A stretch of 64,000 bases of DNA from Bog-950 sp044228435 (GTDB taxonomy: Bacteria; Bacteroidota; Bacteroidia; Chitinophagales; LD1): positions 81,092 through 145,091 of the forward strand of contig JBGAUW010000012.1 of assembly GCA_044228435.1 (NCBI GenBank). Reading direction: 5' to 3'. A program made the position numbers and the translations under genes. The notes beneath the pieces were generated by a model. That model worked only from the letters and a program-made list of their open reading frames with translations, did not search any database and was not told the DNA's origin. This document shows, one piece after another, positions 26,803 through 33,511 of this stretch (positions are counted from its first letter, which is position 1; every line of letters starts with the position of its first letter).

Positions 26803-27441
26803 TTACCCCAGTAACTTTTGGTTCAGTGTTTTAGCAACCGCCTCAGCAGCGCAGCTTACATGCAGTTTACCGTATATTTTTTTAATGTGGGTTTTAATAG
26901 TTTCGCGACCGAGGAATAATTGGTCGGCAATCATTTTTAGCGAAAGGCCTTTTACCAAAAGTGCCAGCACTTCTTTTTCGCGGTCGGTAAGATTGTAATC
27001 GTTGGCCGATACCACAGGTTGCTGAAAGTGGAACATTACTTTGCGCGCAATGCTGGGTGTCATGGGGGCGCCACCATCATTTACTTCGCGCACAGCTTCT
27101 ATCAGTTTTTGCGGAGGTGTATTTTTTAGCAGGTAACCCATAGCCCCTGCGCAGATAGATTGAAACACTTTATCATCCTCATCAAAGCTGGTTAGCATAA
27201 TGATGGGCAATTCGGGGTGCTTTTCGCGTATGCTTTTTACCGCGCTAATGCCGTTTATGCCCGGCATGTCAATATCCATAAGCACCACATCGGGCTTACT
27301 TTCATCTACATGCTCAATTACATTTAGCACATCGGGATAGGTGCCGGCAAGTTCAAAGCCGGGGTTGGTTTCAAATAAAATGCCCACACTTTCGCGGAAG
27401 CGTTTATTGTCGTCGAAAATTGTTATTCGTATATCGGGCAT
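26803..27441 (-). CDS. NarL/LuxR-type response regulator
   Basis: Two-domain response regulator of 212 residues. The receiver has FDD at 9-11, phospho-acceptor Asp56 in LMDIDMPG, the Thr switch in MLTSFDED and Lys104 in LLKNTP. The C-terminal LuxR/GerE helix-turn-helix (about 148-208) reads LTDREKEVLALLVKGLSLKMIADQ and TIKTHIKKIYGKL. It is the obvious output partner for a HisKA_3-type kinase, and such a kinase (propeller sensor) lies 2.3 kb upstream in the same direction, with three propeller-family genes in between. It would bind DNA as a dimer after phosphorylation. Confidence 0.95.
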   Translation of the reverse strand: MPDIRITIFDDNKRFRESVGILFETNPGFELAGTYPDVLNVIEHVDESKPDVVLMDIDMPGINGISAVKSIREKHPELPIIMLTSFDEDDKVFQSICAGAMGYLLKNTPPQKLIEAVREVNDGGAPMTPSIARKVMFHFQQPVVSANDYNLTDREKEVLALLVKGLSLKMIADQLFLGRETIKTHIKKIYGKLHVSCAAEAVAKTLNQKLLG

Positions 27442-27480
27442 ACTTTAAATTTTATGTAAAGAAAATTTCCTTTTGCTAAA

Positions 27481-27520
27481 ACACAAAATCCCGCAGCGTT
27501 CCTCGCTGGCGGGTTGTGCG
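27481..27520 (-). terminator. Terminator of propeller gene A
   Basis: On the minus strand CCCGCCAGCG pairs with CGCTGCGGG (one bulge), extended by CACAA/TTGTG, and is followed by TTTTAG. The loop and inner stem AGCGTTCCTCGCTGG are shared with the terminator of gene B. Confidence 0.75.
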
Positions 27521-27538
27521 AACCTAAGTTCTGTGCTA

Positions 27539-28195
27539 TTAATATCCTTTTGCCGTGGCATTTAAATCGGGGGTTTGGTTCGGTATCAGTACCATAGTGC
27601 TGCTGCCCATAGCTACAAAGTAACCATTGCTAAGTTCGGCTATTATAAGCCCGTTTTCGTCCTGGTAAACTGTTTTGATGCTGTTGCTGGTTAGGTCGCT
27701 GTTGTTTTTGTTAAACACCTGGGTGCGGTAGCCTTCTATCATTACAAGGCCACAATTTTGAGTTCCCAAAAAAAGGCGTCCGTTTTCGTCGCAGGCAATA
27801 GCGGTAAAATTATTGGTAGGCAGTTTGGCGTTTTCGGTGCTTATAACCATAAAGGCGGTACCATCAAAACGGAAAATACCGTTAGCCGTAGCGGCATATA
27901 CATTGCCGTTTGGTGTAGCGCAAATACCTGTTACGTTGTTAGAAGGCAATACCGAGTTTTGGGTAGTTAGGTGTGTGGTTTTGCCGTTGGTTTTGTTTAC
28001 CTGGTAAATACCGTTGGTAGTGGCAATCCAAACAGTGTTTCCTGCTTCTACCTGCGCAGTAACTTTTTCACCGCCTGTAATGGCTTTAAAATCTACCGCG
28101 CTTTGTGCCTGGGCCATCATAAACGGGAAGCATAAATATTTTACTACTGCTAAAGGTTTGAACAGGGCTTTTGCAAGAGTGATTAAGTTTTTCAT
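27539..28195 (-). CDS. Stand-alone mini-propeller secreted protein A (Reg_prop-like)
   Basis: 218-residue exported protein with four half-visible propeller blades of the two-component-regulator propeller type: VWIATTNGIYQVN, VYAATANGIFRFDG, LFLGTQNCGLVMIEG, and IIAELSNGYFVAMG. There is no kinase, membrane anchor beyond the leader, or T9SS domain. The leader is unusual for a signal peptide: it holds the lysine-containing motif LFKPLAVVKYL, also present in gene B and in the truncated copy. It should act in the periplasm or at the envelope. Paralogue B is 84% identical over residues 1-100, 78% over 101-160 and 48% over the last 58. It lies directly downstream of gene B and upstream of the response regulator. 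A role as accessory or decoy ligand binder for the nearby propeller sensor is inference. Confidence 0.82.
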   Translation of the reverse strand: MKNLITLAKALFKPLAVVKYLCFPFMMAQAQSAVDFKAITGGEKVTAQVEAGNTVWIATTNGIYQVNKTNGKTTHLTTQNSVLPSNNVTGICATPNGNVYAATANGIFRFDGTAFMVISTENAKLPTNNFTAIACDENGRLFLGTQNCGLVMIEGYRTQVFNKNNSDLTSNSIKTVYQDENGLIIAELSNGYFVAMGSSTMVLIPNQTPDLNATAKGY

Positions 28196-28222
28196 TTTGT
28201 TTTTGTTTTTTGTTTTGCCTCT

Positions 28223-28279
28223 GTTTACTGCAAATGTGCGCTAACTGTTGCGCAAGGGGTATCCCCCGATGGGGTGAAA
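28223..28279 (-). promoter_or_regulatory. Conserved upstream block of propeller gene A
   Basis: A 57-bp block 28 bp before the gene differs in only six positions from the block before gene B. It contains the -7-like CACATTTG (minus strand, 28238-28231), a TGCGC-N8-GCGCA dyad and the double palindrome GGGGTATCCCCCGATGGGG (28256-28274 on the plus strand). The spacing and dyad symmetry suggest a regulator-binding promoter. Confidence 0.6.
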
Positions 28280-28530
28280 GAGTTTTAGCAATTACGAAGA
28301 CCTATTTGTTTTAGGTTGAGTTTAGTTTATAACAAAGCCAAATTCATTCACCCCCTGTCCCGACCAAAGCGCCGAAGCCTTTCCCCCGCCAGCGATTGAC
28401 GTCTGCGCCATTCTTCAAAAAATTAGTGCTAAGGCTGTTGGCTGTTAGTGTCCTCCGCTGGCGGAGGTGTTTCGCCTTTGGCGAAACGGAGGTGGATGAA
28501 ATTTTAAATCAGAAGGTAACCTCCCCCTTA
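28280..28530. repeat. Palindromic intergenic element between propeller units A and B
   Basis: No gene is supported in this 250-bp stretch. It contains hairpins CCTCCGCTGGCGGAGG (28452-28467) and TTTCGCCTTTGGCGAAA (28470-28486) with further CGGAGG copies, a type of GC-rich palindromic repeat common between Bacteroidota genes. Confidence 0.65.
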
Positions 28531-28580
28531 ATAAAAATTACAAAGCCCCGCCGCGTTCCTCGCTGGCAGGGCTTTGTAAT
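28531..28580 (-). terminator. Terminator of propeller gene B
   Basis: A 12-bp stem ATTACAAAGCCC / GGGCTTTGTAAT, extended inside by TGCC/GGCG, followed on the minus strand by TTTTTATT. Confidence 0.88.
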
Positions 28581-28611
28581 AGCTACCGGTTTTATTAGCT
28601 GTTATATTGGT

Positions 28612-29268
28612 TTAGTTTCTTTTGGCCACTGCATCCAAATCTATTTGCGGCTGGCTAATTTGTGCCATGTTGTTTAGGCCTATTACCATTATATTTCCGT
28701 TGGCCTGTTCGGCAATAATAAGGCCGTTATCGTTGCAATAAACGTGGTTGATAATGTTGCTGGTAAAAGCTGAGTTATTGCTATTAAAAACCTTGCAGCG
28801 GTAGCCTTCCAGCATTACCAGGCCCTGGCCACTAGTGCCCACAAAAAGTCGGCCTCGTTCGTCGCTGGCAATGGCTGTAAATTTATTAGTAGGCAGTTTG
28901 GCGTTTTCGGTGCTGATAACCAAAAAGGCCGACCCATCGAAACGGAAAATACCATTGTCGGTAGCCGCATATACGTTGCCGTTAGGTGCGGTGCATATAC
29001 CCGTAATGTGGTTAGAAGGCAATACCGAGTTTTGGGTAGTTAGGTGAGTGGTTTTGCCGTTGGTTTTGTTTACCTGGTAAATACCATTGTTGGTTGCCAT
29101 CCAAACGGTGTTTTCTACTTCTACCTGTGCGGTAACTATTTCGCCGCCGGTTACTGTTTTGAAATCTACCGTACCCTGCGATTGCGCCATTAAAAAAGGA
29201 AAGCATAAATATTTTACTACTGCCAGGGGTTTGAATAGCTTTTTTGCAAGAGTGATTAAGTTTTTCAT
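28612..29268 (-). CDS. Stand-alone mini-propeller secreted protein B (Reg_prop-like)
   Basis: Exact-length paralogue (218 residues) of the neighbouring gene A, with the same leader motif LFKPLAVVKYL and four propeller blades: VWMATNNGIYQVN, VYAATDNGIFRFDG, LFVGTSGQGLVMLEG, IIAEQANGNIMVIG. Residues 62-100 are almost identical to A, while the last third differs strongly (28 of 58 identical). It has its own copy of the palindromic upstream block and its own terminator, so the duplication covered promoter, gene and terminator. It lies 141 bp downstream of the truncated third copy. Role unknown; see the cassette finding. Confidence 0.82.
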   Translation of the reverse strand: MKNLITLAKKLFKPLAVVKYLCFPFLMAQSQGTVDFKTVTGGEIVTAQVEVENTVWMATNNGIYQVNKTNGKTTHLTTQNSVLPSNHITGICTAPNGNVYAATDNGIFRFDGSAFLVISTENAKLPTNKFTAIASDERGRLFVGTSGQGLVMLEGYRCKVFNSNNSAFTSNIINHVYCNDNGLIIAEQANGNIMVIGLNNMAQISQPQIDLDAVAKRN

Positions 29269-29288
29269 TTTGTTTTTGTTTTGCCCTT

Positions 29289-29345
29289 GTTTACTGCAAA
29301 GGTGCGCCAGGTGTTGCGCACAGGGTATCCCCCGATGGGGTGAAA
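29289..29345 (-). promoter_or_regulatory. Conserved upstream block of propeller gene B
   Basis: Second copy of the 57-bp block: -7-like CACCTTTG (29304-29297, minus strand), TGCGC-N8-GCGCA with the dyad arms kept but four of eight spacer bases changed or shifted, and GGGTATCCCCCGATGGGG. Arms conserved over variable spacers are what a protein-binding site would show. Confidence 0.6.
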
Positions 29346-29408
29346 CAAAATGGAGCAGTAAGTTAATTGAGGAGTAGAGGAGGGAAGTTTATGGGGCAGT
29401 AGCTAAAA

Positions 29409-29591
29409 CTATTGGCTGGTCTTAAAAACTTTGGTGCCGGTTTTAGCCTGCACTGTAAATTTGTTGGTGCCTGGTATTTTATTAAACTGTTGAGTGCCGT
29501 GCGATTGTACTACTATATACGGCACAAATAAATACTTAAGCACAGCAACGGGCTTAAACAATTTCAAAAGTATAGTGCCAAGGGTTTTCAT
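29409..29591 (-). CDS. Truncated third propeller paralogue (60 aa) or small leader-like protein
   Basis: A 60-residue product that aligns without gaps to the first 60 residues of genes A and B (23 identities with A) and then stops. It keeps the leader motif LFKPVAVLKYL and a Q-rich junction, but ends before the first blade. A weak match to the start of the upstream block (GTTTACTGTAAAG) lies before it; the rest of the block is gone. It may be a relic of a third copy or a functional small envelope peptide. The start context is A-rich and normal. Conservation of the leader over the rest argues slightly for function, but this is uncertain. Confidence 0.55.
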   Translation of the reverse strand: MKTLGTILLKLFKPVAVLKYLFVPYIVVQSHGTQQFNKIPGTNKFTVQAKTGTKVFKTSQ

Positions 29592-29757
29592 TTTAACTAT
29601 TTGCTAAAGTTTACTGTAAAGCTTATAGTTTGTTTCGGGGCTTGGTGCGCTAAACAAGCTGTGTACATAGTAATAGGCTAAAGCACAAAACAGGTATTGT
29701 TACATAGCTATTGCACCTGCTAAAATAAAGTGTGCATTATGCGGGCGTAGCGCAGTT

Positions 29758-32700
29758 TTAAACTTTTATGGTGGTGGTAGTGCCTGCCGGCGAAGATTCG
29801 ATTTGGTAAATGGCGCCTACTTCTTCTGCCCGAAAGCGCATGTTTTTTATGCCGTTACCATTTTTGCTGGTGTAGTTATTTACATCAAATCCCTTCCCCT
29901 TATCGGCTATAATAAACAGCAGGTTTTTCTGGCTGCGCTTAACCTCTACAAAAAGCTTTTGCGTGCCCGAGTACTTGATAGTGTTGTAAACAGTTTCTTT
30001 AAATATCAGGAAAATGTTTTTGCGCTGCTCCATGCTAAGCTTCCAATCCTCAACGCCGGTTTCGGCATTAAATACAAGCTCAATTTCCGATGAGGCAACC
30101 AGGTCGCCGGCAAAAACGCGCATACGTTCAATCAGGTGTTTCGCCGAATCATTTTTAGGGTTTACACTCCATACAATATCGCTCATGTTATCAATCATTT
30201 CGCGGCTGGTATCGCCAATTTTACCCAGCATGTTTTGTGCCCGCTCTGCCTTGTTTTGCTCCAGCAACTGGCGTGCCGCTTCGCTAAAAACAGATATGCT
30301 GCCCAGCGTACTGCCAATATCGTCGTGCAAATCGCGTGCAATTTTGTTGCGTATGGCCTGTAGTTTCATAAGCTGACGAATGCGGTAGCGATAGAACAAG
30401 TAGGCCATAGAGGCTACAAACAGCAGGCACAAAGCAATAAACCACCAGGTATAGTAAAACGGTGTGGCTATAACAAACTCTGCCAGCATTTTTTCGCCGC
30501 CATACTGGCCCGCCGGGTTGGTAACCCGCACCAGTAATTTATAATGACCCCAGGGCAGATTGGTGTATTTAATTTCGCCATCATCACTGTTACTCCAATT
30601 GTCCTCCAGCCCCTCTAACCGGTACTGAAACTTCACCATTTCGGGGGAGGTAAATTGCAACGCGCTAACACTAAAGTTTACATAACGCTCCCGCGAATTC
30701 AGGTAGGTAACCCCGTGTAATGCATCTGTCCAAAAGCTTTTGCCAAACACGTTCATATCGGTTAAATATAATGGGGGGAAGGCCGTGCTGAATTCAATTT
30801 TCTCCGGTTTAAAACTATACATCTTATTGCCCGATGTAAAACTTACCGTGCCGTTGGTTTCATTTGAAAAGAATAAGGAGAGGCTGGTGTTGGCAAAGCC
30901 GTCGTTTACATTTAAATGGAAAAACTTTTTACTACTGCGGTCAAAAACCTCCAGACCGTTTTTGGTAATAATCCATATCCGGTTGCGCTTATCTATATGC
31001 ATACCTAAAAATATGCGCGATGAAACCGGGTTTTCCGGCACATACTGTATAAACCTTTTTCCATCAAATTCGGCCAACCCCCCCCCCCCCATAGTTACCC
31101 ATACATGGCCATCGCGACTGCACCAAACATCGGTAACATCATTTACCGGCAATGAATTTGTGTCACCGGGTAAGTTTATATAACCGGTAAAAACATTTTT
31201 AGAAAGCGGGGTACCCTTTTTACGCATGTACAGACCGCCGGCACTGGCCAGCCACAAGTTGCCGCTCTTATCCATGTCTATACGGCGTACCATCGTGCTG
31301 CCAATAGATGCAGGATTTTTACTCTCGCGCATAAACTGTATCAATCGCCCATCGTCGAAACTGTAAAACACCACGCCGTAGCCCAGCACTGCCAACCACG
31401 CGCCCTGGGTGCCCTGCACCGAATCGTATAGCATCTCCTTTACCTGGTAAATTGTCCAATCGTAAAAGTTTGCTGCATCCACATTCAGCTCCGCTAATTT
31501 GGGAGAGCCTTTTGCCCACCGGTAAAAGCCGCTTTCTGTACCCAGTAAAAAATCGGCGTCATCCAGGGGCAACAGGCAATCGGGTACAATTTCGCGCTTG
31601 CGATTGATGAATTTCAGGTTCTTAAACTCCAGTTGATATTCATCGCTCAAAAACATACCCTTGTTTGTGTTAACCGCTGCGCTGCCATCGGCAAACCGGT
31701 AAGTGCAATAAGTAGTGCCATCGTAATCGATATTGGTAAAGGGCGTTTCTACAAACAGCCATGTTTTTACATCGTATTTGGCAAGCCCGCGACCGGTGCC
31801 TATCCAAATAATGCCGCGGCTATCTTTAAAAAGGCAGTTTATTTTATTGGAAGGAATAGAATTGGGATCTAATACATTTTTGCGGAAGGGGGTGAGTTGT
31901 TCGGTTTTCTTATTTACTAAAAACAAACCGGAGCTTCGCGAGCCTGCGAGTACAAATAGCTTGTTTACGTTCAACACGCAATTGAGCATATCGTTTATGC
32001 CGCCAATTTTTCGCTGCTCTGCATCCTCCCGGTTTTCCTGCACAAACAGATCATTATCCCAACCGGCAGACCATATTTTACCATCGGCAATAAAAAAATT
32101 AGTGGTGCTGGGTGATTTTCCGGGGCCATTACGCAGGTATTCCATAGCGCCGGTATTTTTATCTACCCGGTACAAACTACTACTGGTTAGTAAGCTCAGA
32201 TAAAGCTTCCCTTCATGCTCCAGCATGTAGTGTATCCAGTTTCCTTTTCCTGAAACTTTTGGAGAAGCGGTTTTGGGATGAAAACTGCTAACATCGAAAT
32301 TCCAATAAGTAAACTCGAAGGTTTTTTTGTTTAAAAAAATACCCGGCATTATTTCCGCTCCTATCACCAGGTAATTATCATCCCAATCGTATAAACAATT
32401 TAAGCGGTTGGTAGCAATCGATTTTGGGTCCTTTGGGTTGTTCTTAAACTGCCTGAATTCTTTTCCTGCAGGTGCACTGGCATCAAAGCGGGTTAGCCCG
32501 CCATCTTTGGTAGCAATCCAAAAAACATTCTGCCTATCCTGCACTATGCTTACAACAATGTTGCCCGATAAGGAGTTGGTGTCTTTAAGATTGTTTCGGA
32601 AAGTTTTGAAAATCCGTCCATCAAAACGATTCAATCCATCTTTCGTACCCACCCATATAAAGTGACTATGGTCCTCATAAATACATGTAATTTCATTAGA

Positions 32701-32808
32701 GGAAAGTCCGTTCCTGGTGTTGAGGTTTTCAAACCGCATGGTTTGAGAAAAAGAGAAAAGGCCTGCCATAAACAAAAGCAACAGCAAACCGTTCCGTTTC
32801 AGTTTCAT
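29758..32808 (-). CDS. Two-component propeller sensor histidine kinase (HisKA_3 type)
   Basis: 1016-residue sensor. A signal peptide (about 1-22) is followed by Reg_prop blades (IWVGTKDGLNRFDG, FWIATKDGGLTRFD, IWIGTGRGLAKYD, LWLASAGGLYMRK, VWVTMGGGGLAEFDG) forming two periplasmic propellers up to about 650, then a Y_Y_Y domain (about 715-780, with FQYRLEGLEDNWS and LPWGHYKLLVR), one membrane helix (about 784-804) and a cytoplasmic HisKA_3 domain with His828 in ARDLHDDIGS, then HATPase_c (FKETVYNTIKYSG, ADKGKGFD, GNGIKNM). Unlike classic hybrid HTCS it has no receiver or AraC domain; the NarL-type regulator at 26803 is the likely partner. A run of 13 G encodes the Gly stretch in the last blade, so slippage there would truncate the kinase. 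Confidence 0.95.
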   Translation of the reverse strand: MKLKRNGLLLLLFMAGLFSFSQTMRFENLNTRNGLSSNEITCIYEDHSHFIWVGTKDGLNRFDGRIFKTFRNNLKDTNSLSGNIVVSIVQDRQNVFWIATKDGGLTRFDASAPAGKEFRQFKNNPKDPKSIATNRLNCLYDWDDNYLVIGAEIMPGIFLNKKTFEFTYWNFDVSSFHPKTASPKVSGKGNWIHYMLEHEGKLYLSLLTSSSLYRVDKNTGAMEYLRNGPGKSPSTTNFFIADGKIWSAGWDNDLFVQENREDAEQRKIGGINDMLNCVLNVNKLFVLAGSRSSGLFLVNKKTEQLTPFRKNVLDPNSIPSNKINCLFKDSRGIIWIGTGRGLAKYDVKTWLFVETPFTNIDYDGTTYCTYRFADGSAAVNTNKGMFLSDEYQLEFKNLKFINRKREIVPDCLLPLDDADFLLGTESGFYRWAKGSPKLAELNVDAANFYDWTIYQVKEMLYDSVQGTQGAWLAVLGYGVVFYSFDDGRLIQFMRESKNPASIGSTMVRRIDMDKSGNLWLASAGGLYMRKKGTPLSKNVFTGYINLPGDTNSLPVNDVTDVWCSRDGHVWVTMGGGGLAEFDGKRFIQYVPENPVSSRIFLGMHIDKRNRIWIITKNGLEVFDRSSKKFFHLNVNDGFANTSLSLFFSNETNGTVSFTSGNKMYSFKPEKIEFSTAFPPLYLTDMNVFGKSFWTDALHGVTYLNSRERYVNFSVSALQFTSPEMVKFQYRLEGLEDNWSNSDDGEIKYTNLPWGHYKLLVRVTNPAGQYGGEKMLAEFVIATPFYYTWWFIALCLLFVASMAYLFYRYRIRQLMKLQAIRNKIARDLHDDIGSTLGSISVFSEAARQLLEQNKAERAQNMLGKIGDTSREMIDNMSDIVWSVNPKNDSAKHLIERMRVFAGDLVASSEIELVFNAETGVEDWKLSMEQRKNIFLIFKETVYNTIKYSGTQKLFVEVKRSQKNLLFIIADKGKGFDVNNYTSKNGNGIKNMRFRAEEVGAIYQIESSPAGTTTTIKV
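31078..31090. repeat. Homopolymer of 13 C (13 G in the coding strand) inside the sensor kinase gene
   Basis: Plus strand reads CCAA followed by 13 C and then ATAG. In the minus-strand gene it encodes Met-Gly-Gly-Gly-Gly-Leu. The frame is intact in this sequence. Confidence 0.95.
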
Positions 32809-32826
32809 TTGCTGAAAGTAAAGATT

Positions 32827-33285
32827 TCAGGCAAAATATTGTTGCAATTGCCTGTGCCTGTTTCTAAATATCATTTTATAAATAGGTAGAAGCACATAGC
32901 CTAAAAATGAAATACGCGGCGAAAAATGCAGCTCATCGCGCACAAACACTTTCATATTGCTTTCTATAATAGTTCGGGTATGTTTCCAATAATAATGTTG
33001 TAGAGAATAGGAGTTTTCGTAAAAGGCTGTTCCGGCATCAATTTTATCCAGCCTTAAATAGTGTAGGTCGACTGGTATAAAACCAAATAGCAGAATTATA
33101 CTTTTAAAAAGTACCTGCTGCAATGGCACTTCGTTATTAGCTATTTCGCTTCTGCTGGTAGGGTAAGTCATTTTAGCATAGGGCATTAACTCTGCATTTA
33201 CATTCTTCATCTGCGTAATGTGTTGCCACAAAATTTTCGCGGTGGTGTTAATTTCAGTTTCTATATTGAAAGTAAAATCTCTCAT
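32827..33285 (-). CDS. SRPBCC/START-like domain protein
   Basis: About 152 residues from the ATG at 33285; an upstream TTG at 33300 is less likely. The opening MRDFTFNIETEINTTAKILWQHITQMKNVNAELMP is characteristic of SRPBCC (Bet v 1/START-like) proteins of Bacteroidota, which form a helix-grip pocket for a hydrophobic ligand. The hydrophobic segments KSIILLFGFIPVDLHYL and GYVLLPIYKMIFRNRHRQL fit the later strands and C-terminal helix. Ligand and role are unknown. It lies 18 bp upstream of the sensor-kinase gene in the same direction, so it may be co-transcribed with it. Confidence 0.68.
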   Translation of the reverse strand: MRDFTFNIETEINTTAKILWQHITQMKNVNAELMPYAKMTYPTSRSEIANNEVPLQQVLFKSIILLFGFIPVDLHYLRLDKIDAGTAFYENSYSLQHYYWKHTRTIIESNMKVFVRDELHFSPRISFLGYVLLPIYKMIFRNRHRQLQQYFA

Positions 33286-33511
33286 TACGTGAAGATACAA
33301 TCCTGCGCTTACCAGCTGGAATTTAGGCCCGAAGGCTTAAAAATGGGCACAATAGAAACCTAACTGAGAAACCTTTTTGGTTTTTTAGCTAAACCCAGTG
33401 CCAATGAGGGTTTCAGACTATTTTTAATCGTCTAAAAAGGTCTTACAAACATTAGAATGCTCTCAAAATTGGTACTAAAATCGAGTTTGTTAAAATCACT
33501 TTCGCTGCCGT

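Noticed and set aside
28396..28677. 93-residue plus-strand frame in the propeller intergenic region
   Set aside because: It runs through the palindromic repeat and the end of gene B, with no coding-like composition.
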